In this document: positions 10,008 to 22,305 of the stretch, piece by piece | Layout of the letters: each line of letters opens with the position of its first letter | How positions within the stretch are numbered: position 1 is the first letter of the stretch | NCBI GenBank assembly: GCA_022813625.1 | Contig: JAKLMB010000021.1 | Span: 124,001-188,000, forward strand | Direction of reading: 5' to 3' | DNA from: Aaosphaeria pasadenensis | Lineage: Eukaryota > Ascomycota > Dothideomycetes > Pleosporales | Length of the DNA stretch: 64,000 bases | The notes under the pieces: generated by a model | The model's input: the letters and a program-made list of their open reading frames with translations, nothing else | The model's database searches: none | Told to the model about the DNA's origin: nothing | Program-made: the position numbers and the translations under genes

Positions 10008-13000
10008 TCATTTTGCCTTTACCAGCCAACTCTCTGCCTCAAAATTCAATTTTGTTCCCTGGAATCTCGGAGGATCCACAAAAGTCTTCATTCCGATGGA
10101 CCGCATCGTCAAGTTGTACACCCTGAAGATGACATAAACTTGAGAGGGATGCGCCCGATCGACAACCATACTATGCATCTGAGAGTGCGATTAGTCCTGG
10201 TGCTAATTGATTGTCTGAGCTGCGTATACGAACCCGTTTGTACTGTACATCGCTCATGTAAAACTTCGTCTCGCACCGACTGGGAGTGGTTTTGACTTCC
10301 AGATAATACTCGATGGGATGCGCAACGTGGTTATGATCCAGCGTGATCTGGTGAGGAAAGTCACCTTCACAACAACTGCGAAGGTAACGGGTGAAACTAC
10401 CATTGTCGTCCTTGTACACTATATCGGCAGTCTCGAGGCCAGACCAGTTTCGCAGGTCTGAATAGCGAGCATGATGTTCTGTAAGCGTGCCGCGTATTGT
10501 GCTTCTCCAATTCTGTCGTCCAAAATGAGGTAAGTCAAGTTTCGCAAGTGATTCAAAAACCTGTTATGTTTAGTTAAGCACACTTAATGTCCACGCTATG
10601 TTTAACTTCAGCTGACTTACAAATGCCTCTCCAGCTGCCCCAATTCGTCGATTGTATGCAAACTCATTGAATTGTCGAAGACCAAAAGTAGACTCTAAGT
10701 CAAAGGGTATTGATGTGATGCTGTCTGGTGTTGCTTGAGTGTTGTTTTCTGCCTCGCGCATGGCGCACGTTATGATCTGCTCAATGAGTCTACGGTATTC
10801 TGTTGATATCCATGTCCCGGGTCGGTGATCATCTCCTGTAGAAGTGGGAGGTTGGCTAGGATAGTGAGGTTGGCTGTCCTCGCGATTGAAAGATCTTGGT
10901 ATTATGCGTGGACTGAGTGCGAATTCTCTACCCACACTGTAGTTGCTTCGAGCGCTTTCAAAAGTCACCGACGTTATGCCCTCAGCTTCTTCATTTGGCA
11001 ACACGTCAATCTCATCTTCCCGTATTATCTGCTCGGAAAGATCGATAAGAGGCTTCTCCAGCCAAGATACATCGTAAATATCTTGTTCTATCAGAATAGT
11101 GGCCAAGTCGCACAATTCGCACCCGAGTATGATAGAGATATCATGTATGGCTGCGGAGCCGATGCCAGTTAGAGTAGCCAGGAGCTTAGGCAGTTGCGTT
11201 CGATAGCAGGCTCGACGCCGTTGGCGATCTTCCGGTATGAAAACTCTAAGTTTACCATCAATGAGGTCATAGTGAATTTCCGACCTGTCGCTCTCAACCT
11301 TCAATGGTTCGTTTGCGCGTTGAACCACTAGATATGTGGTTATTTTCGTAGCGGAATATATCTTTGCTGATTGTAGTAGCTCAAAAATATGGCGGTCGCC
11401 ACGAAGAGCCTTACTACTTTTATGTTTTACAGCGCAGCTGGATTCTGTTAGAAAGCAACACTGTAATAGCATGGAGTCAAATCCGCGTGTGGGGAGTTAA
11501 CTAAAGCTTCCATTCTGCACATTCGCCACCGTGAAGCGTTATATAGCATACGATCTTTCCAGGATAGGCATGAAGGGTTTTATTCAACTCACCAATATAG
11601 CGCATATGCTTTGTTGCAAAATTCGTTCGATAACCTTTCCTCCACTTTGATCTCGTCTCCTATGCTCGATTCTTCGGTCACAACCTCAGATAAATACCTA
11701 TGAGCAATACCCAGGTCCCTGAACATCATATTCATGATTTGTGTCTCTTCGATATCAAATTCAAGTAGGAGATCATGGGTTGCCAGCACGCTCCCATACC
11801 TCTCGTGATCCAGAACGGCATAATCAGCATCAACTTTCAGCAGCATACGTTTTCCATCGCTCAATTTCTGAGGAAGAAATGCAATCTTTTTAAGATCACT
11901 CAGAGGGCCTTCAATATTCAATGCTGTTGGGGAATTTGCAAAGATTCTCCCAATCTGAATGAGCCGTAATTTTATTTCATCAATGTTCTCCGGATGTGTC
12001 TCGGCCATTTGTCTCAGTTCGTTGATGAGAAGTTCTAGGGTGGCTGTTTTCACACGCAATCGCTGTGTGAAAAATGTGCGAAGTTTCGGATAAACAAGCT
12101 TCAAGACTTGGTAGCCTTCCAGTGGGTATGGACTGTCCCACAAGCATTGTTGAAGCGTGTACCACACGCCCCCTTCTCCGAGAACCAATGGTTTGGTTTG
12201 AAAGGCGTCTCTGCACACTGTCAGTAAAACTTTCAACGATGACCATTCCAAGGTGCAATGCTTGTTTTTTAAGCCTTGTGTTACTGACGCGCGCTACAAG
12301 ATGCAGCAACACTTCAGTGCCCGCCAGGAGATAGCAGAATACCTCCGAAATGGCAGTATATGATTTACTGAATTGGGAATTGGGCCCTCACCTGACTGCC
12401 TGCCACTCATCGTGCTGTACGGTTGATTCGAGATATAGATATACCTCCATGGATAGAACGAGACTGTTCGGCTTTTCAGGGTCTTCATATGTGCGCCGGA
12501 ACTCTAGCTCTTTTAGAATCGTATTGGTCGTACAGTTCTCGATGCCAATGGTGGTTTTGAAAAAGGTCTCCAGGAGTGGATCGCCCCCATACTCGGTTTC
12601 CAAAATGCCAAAATGATCAAGGAATTGCGGGCCCTTCCATACACAATGGACGGTCTTCCGCCAATCGTAAGGTGTCCAGGTGTAGAAGTATGACTTGAAA
12701 AATTCCCTATCATAGTTAAAAGCTGATAATCTAGCTGTGCAATGTCGGAGTACTACCGTAGACTAGCCTGGTCTGCTAGGGTCGTAAGTTCCGCCATTGA
12801 TCTGTAAAGATACTTTGCACAGGAAGCTTCTGTAGGCGTTGAATCAGTTTCGGTAGCTAAAAGATGCAAGGCATTCTGGTAGAAGTTCATATCTGGCTTT
12901 AGGTGGACGCCGAAAGACTCGAGAAAACTCCAACTACTGCATTGGTTGCCTTGGAGCCACCCTTCTGGTAATTCAAGAATCTTGATCATGTCATGTTCTT

Positions 13001-15699
13001 TCCCTAATATATTATAACTTTCAAGTTTTCCTCTTATGGTTTGGGTTGGGAGGTACGTATTCTTCAATGGTGCAGATGTTCCAAAGATGCAAGGTACTTC
13101 ACATTGGCTGAGTTGCACTTGCATCGTGGTTGCTGGCGCTTGGTATACGCCCCAATGCACTTTAATGGTGCTGAGGAATTTTAACCTGTTGAACCTCCTG
13201 ACTGTGTTGATGTGATATAACTTGGTCACATGAGGACGTTCCATAAGAAACCGTGGTATCGTTTGAGCGCCCAATTCACCAGCAAGCCAATCAATCCAGT
13301 CCTGGGACTTTGTCGAACCGTCAGGGTACTCCCAATCCATGAATGATTTTGGTAATACTTTGACGGCAAGATTTTTCGAGAGTCGAATGGCTAGCGGAAG
13401 AAGTTGGTTCAGACTGTACTCCTCATCAGAGGGGATGTAAAAACAGTTTGTCACTGGCACTTGCTTCCCGATGTCCGTTGGAACTAGCAGCCACGGCTTA
13501 AGATCAGTGATATCACACTGAGAATTACACAAAAATTGTAGGTGGCTTTTGAGGTCGAGCTTCGGTTTCCGGAATTGGTGTGCTTCTTTTATCATGGCTA
13601 AGACCACCTCCATAGGGCATTTCCTTACCCCCAAGGTTTCGTAAAAGATTCTCCTGATACTGCTTTTTGAACCATTTATATCAAGCAGGTGTATTCCAAG
13701 GTCTTCTGGGATTCTTGACGAATCGATGTACGGAAAATATACCTCTTTAAGAGCACCCGGGCTTTTACCCGGTGCACCTGTCCATTGATTGGGTTTAGAG
13801 AGAGGTACAATGGCCAATCTCTGAAAACGATGGATAGTTGAAGCATTCTTTGATCTTAAAATCTTCAGCCCTGCTCTAGCAAATTGTAAATGCCAATCCT
13901 CATCAGGGTTTTGAGACTTGAGTCTTGGACTAGGTCGTACGAGATCGCTCGAGATACGATCCACAAGTTCGTCCAACGCCAGTGGTTCGACTCCCAATAT
14001 CTCTATCAGATCCTGGTCACTGATATGATTGCTGTATTCTTGTGCAAGGTAAATCTCATCGTCAAGATCTGGAACAATAGGTTTACCTCTATGAAGTGCA
14101 AAAGATGGTATGGTGCGTAACTGGTGTGGACTCCGAAGGCTGTGGGTCTCCATAGTTTCAAGAATTGGCATGAACTTGAGTTCCCTTATGATCATTTCGT
14201 AAAATCCTTTCCAGGGTGCTTGGAGAAAACGAGTCGGCAAGAAATTCATCCATGAATATCTCAGCGGGTCGTTAGGAGTCGCAAAATGTTTGACAGCATG
14301 TACAAAGGCTTCAGCAACCCCTTGGCAGATGGCATCGTTCCACGTGCAGTCCACTACACTCTCACGGCTTGCTGAGGTAATGAAGTCTGATTGGATCAGG
14401 AACTTTACGAGTTCATTAGACGGAGTCTCAACGTACAGCTTCTGTGGACTTACTTGTATCGGTAGACGTTGGATAGGCAAGAAGGCAAATACATGCCTAC
14501 CACTAAGTGCGTCTATCTTTGGTCTCCCAGAACATGGTATGACAGGAAATGCTAACTTTACAGTGGCGCTTCTTGTATGCTTTCGACGGTCATCCTCGGG
14601 CATATCACGCATGACAATAGAGAACTCGCGAAAATGACTTTCATCGCTATGTTCGGTGTCATCTATCTTTTCGTAGCGTTTGATTTTGGTGTGTGTCTTC
14701 CTTTCCAATGGAGACTTTTCAAGGGAAATAAGGTTCGTCTTCCCACCTTCGCGAGCGAAATTGAACGAAATTGACTGCAATTTCTGGAGGAAATATATAG
14801 TAGTTTCAGGAATTTCCCTGATGGCATCAATAAGTTTCTGGTAACCATTTTGTGATTGGTCAGACAAATTGAGAGTGATCCGAGTTGTCACAAATTCGGG
14901 CAATTCTACCTTTGGAGCCTCCAAGGGAGTCACCATGCCGAGCCCGTCCTCACCCCTGCGATGTCGAAAACGAAAGGACCACAGCCCCGACTGGATATGT
15001 ACGTCATCAGCAACAGAAAAGACGGCTTTGAATCCGAATCCTTTTTCACCAATGTGTTGGTCTTCGACTTTGGCTTTTTTGGAGCTTCTACCAGTCGCGC
15101 AAATTGCGTTGATGTTATCTCGTGTGAAGCCGACTTCATTTGTTTCAACAATGAGGTTTTGGTGAGAGACGGTGAAATGAAGAAAGGGACTATGATCTCT
15201 TGACAGACTCAGCGATTTGGGATAGTAGGAATCGTCGGCATTCTGTATCAGTTCGAACAAAAACCGGTATTTGGATGAATACAGCTGTTCCGAGATGCTA
15301 CGCGGGTCAGTGCCGGAAGCGGTGGAGATGAATTCCATACCTTGTAGTATAAGCTGCCTCAATTGCTTTGTGTCGTTCGACAAATCCCAAAACAGTTGTT
15401 CGACTTGACTCTCTAATGGAATTGATATCGGATAGAGTCTGCTCATCTAGGTACCCCTTTTCCAACCGGATAGCTCTTAGGACGGCATTTGCCTCGGCGG
15501 CTGTAGATGGCTCCCTGTCTCCAAGTCGCTTGAGCTCCTCCATATGACTGCCGTGGCGAATTATTTCTTCTACTTTTTCGATCATTTCGATTTCGAGAGC
15601 ACACGATGCATTAATTGAAAGTCTAGTACTCCGTACATGCAAATTGCTTTCCACGGGTTGTCTTGTATTGTGCGGATATCGTACCATGCAGACCTCCAT
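10008..15699 (-). CDS. NO VEIN/sacsin-like protein: Hsp90-type ATPase with C-terminal DUF3883 nuclease-fold domain
   Basis: Seven exons: 15341-15699, 12757-15297, 12392-12706, 11593-12210, 10621-11437, 10234-10560, 10008-10178. They total 5148 nt, exactly in frame, for 1715 residues. The N terminus carries a GHKL/Hsp90-like ATP site: FLFELIQNADD (about 132-142), NEVGFTRDNINAIC (about 173-186) and GEKGFGFKAVFSVAD (about 203-217). The C terminus has the DUF3883 pattern RRIGAAGEAFVFESL, NWRSTIRG, ETADIVY, EYYLEVKTT, QYKRMHSM and VYVIFRVYNL, with Asp in ADIVY and Glu/Lys in EVK at positions expected for a PD-(D/E)XK fold. The last intron uses a GTTCGT donor, but removing it restores the family's QYkRM...VYVIFRVYNL block. 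Function in fungi is unknown to me. The start could be the Met at 15585, since an intergenic-type motif lies at 15627-15635. It sits beside, and on the same strand as, the HET gene. Confidence 0.88.
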
Positions 15700-16243
15700 T
15701 TTATGGTGTGGAATAGACTAGCTTGCGGCACAGCTTCTCAGCGCTTAACAGGAGTCGTGATTGGGCACCAAATCCTAGTTCCAACAACATTGCAAGACAC
15801 CGAGTAGGCAGTCCATCAGACTAGACAGGAAGATGCCAGCCCGTCCCCCGCTCTCGGAGTAAGGTGGAAGCCGAAAGCAATAGTCCTGGGCAAGGCCGGT
15901 GAGGTTATTTAACTACAGAGGCTAGGAAAACAAGATATTGAAATATTGTAGTCTTTGCAACATTTCTATTATCTTTTAAATATTTGCTATTATGGTATTT
16001 TCCTGTCCACAAAGGTGTTTTGTTGGCGATCGTAATGTTGGGTGAGCCAGGCTTTTCTTCGGTTTCCGTGCTAGGTCGAGAGCCCGTTCCTCACCATGTC
16101 GCCGTTTCGTACTTGAAACCTCACGTTGCTCACTATGACCATGACTGTAACCACAAATTGACCAATGAGACTTCGAATCTTCTCACGTAAACCATAAACT
16201 CCACTTGATGATATTTTTGACCTGAGTTTTGAACTGGTAACAA
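15700..16243. other. Spacer between the HET gene and the NO VEIN-like gene
   Basis: This spacer of 544 bases lies downstream of the HET gene and upstream of the NO VEIN-like gene, so it should hold the promoter of the latter. I see no coding sequence or clear regulatory site in it; the part from 15940 to 15990 is AT-rich. Confidence 0.5.
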
Positions 16244-18532
16244 TTACACGAGCACGATAGCGCTGAAACCTAGACTCCCCTCCTCAGCAAATTCACCCTG
16301 CATAATGCCATGTACATATCTATAGACAAAGAAATGATATCAGTTCCATTCTGTTGTATTCATAGCAACTAGAGATGACTTACGTTTCACCAAGAAGCTC
16401 ATAATCATCTTTTCCCGTAGTAAATGTAGAGTCAGATCCCCGAAGTATGAAAGGAACACACGCCCACTGAAAGACAGCCACAACATCACCTATTTTAGTG
16501 CCCCTTGGGACGAGCGCAAAATTACCATTGCTTGTCACCGCAAATCGTCGCTTCGTCATAGCAGCTTCGAATGCGACTCGTAAATCTGCTAATATCTTTG
16601 CTGGTCTCCTCCTCTTTAAACTAGCCATCGTGAAGAGCTTATTTACGCGCCTGGGACCATAGGTTTGGCCTGGTAATGAGGGCATTCGGCCTGTTGAAGA
16701 GTCTAATATCAAGCTAAAGATCTCTTCATGATCTCGAGAGGGCTTTTTCACGCCGGATCCATCACGTCCGGCGAGAAGAGTTTGCCAGAAGGCATCATAC
16801 AAAGCCACACTTGTCGTTGCATACCGTGCTACTGCCCTAGCTAGCAAGGCTAACTCGGTGTAGCCTGCCCAATCTTGGTTTTTTGCTGCTGGGTCTTCGA
16901 TATCAAGGACTGGGTTGTCTACAACGCACCCTATCGCGGCAATTGTGTCAAATATCTTACCTGACAACGTAAGCTTCAACCCATCTTCGCTCAAAGTGCT
17001 TTTATATGACGAGCCCCGATAGCCTAGGTGGCCCCCTCCTGCATGATATAGTGTCCAGGCCTTGGTTGAATACCCCAATGCTTGCGTTACGCGGGGGGTG
17101 CTCCAATCCGGCACCCATGAGGGGTGAAGGGGTTGGTCGTGGTCGATGCAACTCAGTATCCTGTATGTGTTTTCTGGCATCTGGGATACACATGCCTCAC
17201 GAAACACATCAAGATGCGATGTACTCAGCGAGTAATCGGGCTTGATGGTCAATTCGGTCAGGCCCAGCAGCCCATACACCTTATCTTTCGGATCAGACAC
17301 CAGCCCCTGGCGTGTAGAAGCAAGAGCCTCGAGAAGCATGGTCGGACCTCGAGTCCGCTTCATCGCGCGCGTTTCCTGAATGTATCGAACAATTTCGCCT
17401 TCTCCTACCCTAGTAGCTGTTGATGGGGCCCAGAGTCGATTAATCTCCTCGTTCGTGCGCAGCCACTTCAACAGACCGGACTCTCTCAGCGTCCAGAACC
17501 AAGTGATCATATCGTCCCAGTTCTCAACTACATCACCATATCCAACGAATAGCGAGTTGGCAAGGCATGCTTCTTGGATGGTCCAAGTTCTCCGTGTCCA
17601 CGGATTGCTCATGAGACGCTTTAATTCCCACCAGGAACGGTCATTACTGGGCGGCAAGTGTAAGCGCTCAAATTCCTCCGGGCCTGTTTCTTGATCGACA
17701 AGCTGTAATCGCGAATGGATATCTTGCATGATTTCTATTGCCAGTCCTGGATCCGCGTGACCACCTTCGTCGCCCAGCCAGATCAATACATTGGTTGCAT
17801 GCGAATAGATAGCTCCCATGAGTGGTATCTGACATTCCTTTTCCCGTACATCTCGTTGGTTGATGCAAATTTGGTCAATCCACAGAAACACACTGTTCGT
17901 CTTGGAGCGCAACTGCTGAAGCGCTGAGGCCAAACTGCCAGTGATCCAGAATGAAATGTTATCGATGACGATTTGATGGTCAAAGACGTGTGGTCCCCAT
18001 ACATAGGACAGTGCGGTGTACCATACCGGCTCGGAAGTGTCTAAATTGACGCCATGATTTGTTTGTCTTGCCTGATTTATTCCATTCTGTTCCGACACAG
18101 ATGGATATTCGAAATCTATGCTCACGACTCGAAGGGTACCGCCCATCTTCTCGTCTCGGCAACCTGGGTACAACTCCAGAACGCGAATTTCTCCCTGTCT
18201 CAGATGCTGGAACCCATGGAGCTGTTTTTGTCCAGCTTCCGGCTTCTCACGATGAAGTCGGCGTTTCTTGTGAACGAAGGCACAGACGAAATTGAGATCA
18301 ACATTTGTAAAAGATTGATCCAATGGTGTCTCAGCTGTGGCAATCTGAAACCGCTTTGCCTTTGTAACAAGAGCCGTAAATGATCCTATCTCTTCTTGTG
18401 AAAGATCATCTTCAAGGAAGTACTAATGGAACTGTTACTGGACGAACCCCTTTGCGAAAGTCATGTCATTCTTACATTTTCTTTCGGCTGTGTAGGAGCA
18501 GCAGAGTCTCTGATTACCCGTACATCAAGCAT
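16244..18532 (-). CDS. HET-domain (heterokaryon incompatibility) protein
   Basis: Three exons: 18476-18532, 16384-18422 and 16244-16319, giving 723 residues in frame. The first exon starts MLDVRVIRDSAAPTQ, the first ATG after an in-frame stop, and uses a GTAAGA donor. The last exon adds YVHGIMQGEFAEE, the usual C-terminal end of this protein type, through a GTAAGT donor and TATAG acceptor. The HET domain (PF06985) shows GEIRVLELYPG, WYTALSYVWG (about 153-162), FLWIDQICINQ (about 197-207), YSHATNVLIWLG and NPWTRRTWTIQEACLA. Known HET proteins trigger death of incompatible fused hyphae, often with an NLR-like or allelic partner. No NACHT, WD40 or ankyrin part is present here. The nearest neighbour, the NO VEIN-like ATPase, lies downstream on the same strand. 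Confidence 0.92.
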
Positions 18533-20088
18533 GGGCTTTAGGATTTCTGAGGGTATGCTTTAGAAAGCGAATCAATCAATTGTAAATCAAAATGGTATTC
18601 ATATTAGTTCATGGTATAAGAACTGGGAATTGTGAGCGTAGAGAAAGGTATTCATGTGAAAGAATAGATTCTGGAGTGTTTTATACGCTCGTGTTTCCCT
18701 CATTTCGATATTGAAAGGACGCTGAATGATATCATCCAATTCGATTCAAGTTTCGAGCAATTACCCTTTTGATGAAATGCACTGGTGCCAATACCTTTCA
18801 ATCTGCCTTTAGAGGCATTCAAAGAGTAGGAAAGAATGGTTCTAACTAGCGAACGTTCCAATGAATCCTATCAGCGCTCATGGAAAGATTTGAGATTATG
18901 TCTGTAGGCAAGAAGATCTTCGGACCATAAGCCATGCCATCTCGTAAAAATAACAGCTCAATGTTTGCTGTCACGACGGCAAGTCTAGGATTTGATGAAC
19001 ATCCCTAAAATCCAAGATCGAAAACGCGAAGAAGCAGGCATTACAATGCTCGTACATATTTTGCGCAGCTCCTACTGGGAGAGGTAGCACCCCTTGCGCA
19101 AATAAGCCACATGTTTGCCTATTCCAACGCAGCAGCCGGCTGAAAGCGTAATTACAACTGATGATCAATGCCACAAGGCTAGATGACAGGCTTGTGGTTG
19201 CTCGCTTCCTACCGCATCATCGCCGTTTATGGTACGCGGGGGGAGCGTGACACAACATTTGACTTATTCCAAATCGCAGGTATGAGCAATGATTCCAAAT
19301 TATGTCTGCGCGGCGAGTTGGATCCTTTTCTGGATGCATATGTAGGATCATACATCGCAAAAATACGTCTGTGTTTACGGTTTTCAAGCTTTCAGCACCC
19401 TGTAGAGGGACACTGGCAGGCTGAATGTAGTGAATTCGATGATGCAGAGAACAGCTCTTGTGCTATCTTTCATTCTACAAAGATTACTGCATCAGAATGA
19501 CAAATAACAAGACTAATACGCTTGAACTGAATCTTAGAATACGGCAAAGAATTTCGTAGTGATTTTTGGAAGATGGAAAATACGCTTGGAAGGAAACACC
19601 CTATCATGGGCTAACATCTTACACTCTACTACCTTCTGCAACAACTTTGCTAGAATTCGATCACGAGAGTATACACAAGCGCAATACGATTACTACTTAC
19701 TGCTTGGATCTCATCTGTTTGTGATTGGTAGTAGTGGCTTTTTGCCAAGCTACTGTGTAGTCTGTCCAAGTTCCCGCGGGCGGCATGACTTCAAGCCCTA
19801 GAGCGTCGTTATGGTCTGGATCGGATCTTGAGAGCCTCGGAGCGGAGAATGCGGGCAGTAGCATGTACTCAAGTGGTTACTACGGCTCGGGCGCTGCCCT
19901 CCACATCGCTTGGCAAGGAACTTTCAATCCGACACGCATAATTGTGATAATAAAGATGCACTTGACAACCAAAGCTGTTGGGAGGCCAGTGTATGCGAGT
20001 CAGTGATACATCGTCTTTCCCCCAGTGTCTCCACCATTATTGACGAGGAACCGACTTTTCCAGCTGCACAAGTAGTTGCGGAAACATC
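18533..20088. other. Gene-poor region upstream of the P450 fusion gene
   Basis: About 1.55 kb between the HET gene start and the P450 start, so it contains both divergent promoters. Frames such as 19183-19500 (105 codons, plus) have no recognised motif. I see no repeat or RNA gene. Confidence 0.5.
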
Positions 20089-22305
20089 ATGGCCTGCCCA
20101 TTTGCAAAACCCAATCGCCTCTTTGAAGATCTAGCCACGACGCGGCAGCAGTCAACTCTGCCATTCAGCAAGGAACTCGGTGGCTATGTCGTATCGCGAT
20201 ATGACGACATAGTCTCGGTTCTCGACCAACCGAATATATTCAGCTCGAGACCTACAGTGCCAGAATTTCCTCCACCTGTCAAAGGGATTTTTGCCAATAA
20301 AGTCCCCGAAAAAGGGACATTGCTTGCACACGATAACCCTGACCACGATCGATTAAGGAAAAGCGTGGCATCGTTCTTTGTGCCACGGAGACTCAGACGT
20401 TTCGAGCCGCTGCTGAGAGCCACTGCACACGACTTGATCGACCAGTTTAGTTCCAAGGGCGAGGTCGAGATCAAGGAAGCATTTGCTTTACCTTTGCCGC
20501 TGCGAACAATCGTGCATGTTGCTGGACTTGATCCCGAGCGGTGGCAGTGGATTGGACAGAGCCTTGCTTTGTTTGGCGGAATCACGAGAGTCGATGCTAC
20601 CGTCAGCATTGAAGAAAAAGTTCGAGACGTGCTCGATCTCCATGAATATATTGCACAGGTGATCGAAGAGCGACGCAACGATAGACGGGATGACTTAATC
20701 AGCCACATCTGGAACGAGCGCGACGCGGGCAATGTTGAAATGACGGACTTCGAGCATCTGAGTATGATCCCCGGGTTGCTACTTGCAGGTCACGAGACAA
20801 CAACCAATGTCTTGAGCATGGGCATTGCGCATCTGCTGCATCTGGGGTTGTTTGACGAGGTGACAAAGGACGAAATCTCCCGAGCTGCTGCGATTGAGGA
20901 GCTTCTGCGCTATGAATCGGCAATCACGGGTATGCCGCGAAAGGTACTTGAAGCTACGAGCATAAGCGGCACAGCGTTAGTGCCTGGTGACCAGTTGTTT
21001 GTCGCCTACAATTCAGGCAGCAGAGACGACACTAAGTTCCCCGATCCGAATCGCATTGACACCAAACGAGGTCGAAAAGTACAGCATCTAGGCTTTGGGC
21101 GGGGTGTTCATGCCTGTCTTGGAGCTCCCCTTGCGCGGCTTCTCTTGAATGTAGAACTGGCCGTACTCAAAGAGAGGCTACCGAACCTCAAATTGAAGAC
21201 GCCGTATCACGAGATTCAGTACCATCGGGTACACGAAGGTCGAGGTGTGGCTGGAGTCACATTAGAATGGGACAGCACCAGGGCCACGAAGGCTTCGTCA
21301 GACGGAAACCCCCGAGGTGCAACCCAGCCTAGGGTACCCGCCCAGCCACAGGATATGGATTTGATAGTCGAAGAAGCAAATCTTGTTGCAGACGATGTCC
21401 TACAGTTTAAGCTGCGCTCGCAAGATGGAAACCATCTTCCAGAGTGGGCACCTGGAGCGCATATAGACGTCAAGGCGGGTCCATTCGGCTATCGACAGTA
21501 CTCGATCTCTTCAGACCCAGACGATCGCAAATGCCTCTCAATTGCTGTTCTTAAGGAAACATGCGGACTTGGTGGCTCCAAATACCTCCATAGTGAAGTG
21601 CGGCCGGGGAGTATGCTAAGCATACGAGCACCTAGAAACAACTTTTCATACGAACCCGGCAGGAAAAAGACGATCTTCATTGCAGGAGGAATTGGTATAA
21701 CCCCCATACTTCCAATGGCTACAGATGCACGACGAAGTGGTATGTCGTATGCGATCGTCTACCTCGGGCGCTCGCGACGTAATATGGCGTTCTTGGGCAG
21801 ACTTGAGAAAGAGCATGGCAATCGTCTGACTGTTTGGGCAAAGGATGATAATGATGGCCACCGCTATGATCTCAACGCTCTCTTCGCTGACGAGCACATC
21901 GACGACCTTCGCGTGTACTGCTGCGGTCCAGAGCCACTCTTGACCGAACTGCAAGACACATTATCAGATGCTCCGCCTGGTGCTCTACGGATCGAGCACT
22001 TTTCGAACCCTACGGCGTCTCTGAATGCAAAGAACACCGCATTCGAGGTTGTTTTGGCGCGTAGCAATCGTACTTTCCAGATACCCGAATCTCGCTCGCT
22101 TCTAGAAGTCATTAACGAAGCAGGGGCAGGCATTCTTTCGACGTGCAACAAGGGCTTGTGCGGCACGTGCGAAGTGTCAGTTATCGATGGTGTGCCGGAT
22201 CACCGTGATATGGTGCTCACCGCTGAGGAGAAGATGGACGGCAAGCTGATCATGCCCTGTGTCTCGCGTTGTCGTGGTACGAAGCTGACACTGGATCTAT
22301 GGTAG
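20089..22305 (+). CDS. Self-sufficient cytochrome P450 fused to PDR-type reductase and [2Fe-2S] ferredoxin (class VII, CYP116B-like layout)
   Basis: An intronless gene of 738 residues with three parts. The P450 domain (1 to about 405) has an I-helix LLLAGHETTTNV (about 231-241), the K-helix EELLRYES, and a heme loop FGRGVHACLGAPLAR with Cys near 343. A phthalate-dioxygenase-reductase-like part (about 422-640) has RQYSISSDP for FMN and AGGIGITPIL for NAD(P)H. A C-terminal plant-type ferredoxin has CNKGLCGTC (Cys 686, 691, 694) and MPCVSRC (Cys 724). This order matches bacterial P450RhF/CYP116B enzymes, which hydroxylate or dealkylate aromatic and other small molecules using only NAD(P)H and O2. 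There is no N-terminal membrane anchor, unlike typical fungal P450s, so it should be soluble. Lack of introns and the bacterial layout suggest horizontal transfer. An MFS gene follows on the same strand. Confidence 0.95.
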   Translation: MACPFAKPNRLFEDLATTRQQSTLPFSKELGGYVVSRYDDIVSVLDQPNIFSSRPTVPEFPPPVKGIFANKVPEKGTLLAHDNPDHDRLRKSVASFFVPRRLRRFEPLLRATAHDLIDQFSSKGEVEIKEAFALPLPLRTIVHVAGLDPERWQWIGQSLALFGGITRVDATVSIEEKVRDVLDLHEYIAQVIEERRNDRRDDLISHIWNERDAGNVEMTDFEHLSMIPGLLLAGHETTTNVLSMGIAHLLHLGLFDEVTKDEISRAAAIEELLRYESAITGMPRKVLEATSISGTALVPGDQLFVAYNSGSRDDTKFPDPNRIDTKRGRKVQHLGFGRGVHACLGAPLARLLLNVELAVLKERLPNLKLKTPYHEIQYHRVHEGRGVAGVTLEWDSTRATKASSDGNPRGATQPRVPAQPQDMDLIVEEANLVADDVLQFKLRSQDGNHLPEWAPGAHIDVKAGPFGYRQYSISSDPDDRKCLSIAVLKETCGLGGSKYLHSEVRPGSMLSIRAPRNNFSYEPGRKKTIFIAGGIGITPILPMATDARRSGMSYAIVYLGRSRRNMAFLGRLEKEHGNRLTVWAKDDNDGHRYDLNALFADEHIDDLRVYCCGPEPLLTELQDTLSDAPPGALRIEHFSNPTASLNAKNTAFEVVLARSNRTFQIPESRSLLEVINEAGAGILSTCNKGLCGTCEVSVIDGVPDHRDMVLTAEEKMDGKLIMPCVSRCRGTKLTLDLW

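Noticed and set aside
9823..10137. 104-codon plus-strand open frame after the photolyase
   Set aside because: Most of it is antisense to the last exon of the NO VEIN-like gene (VYVIFRVYNL segment), which fits its family.
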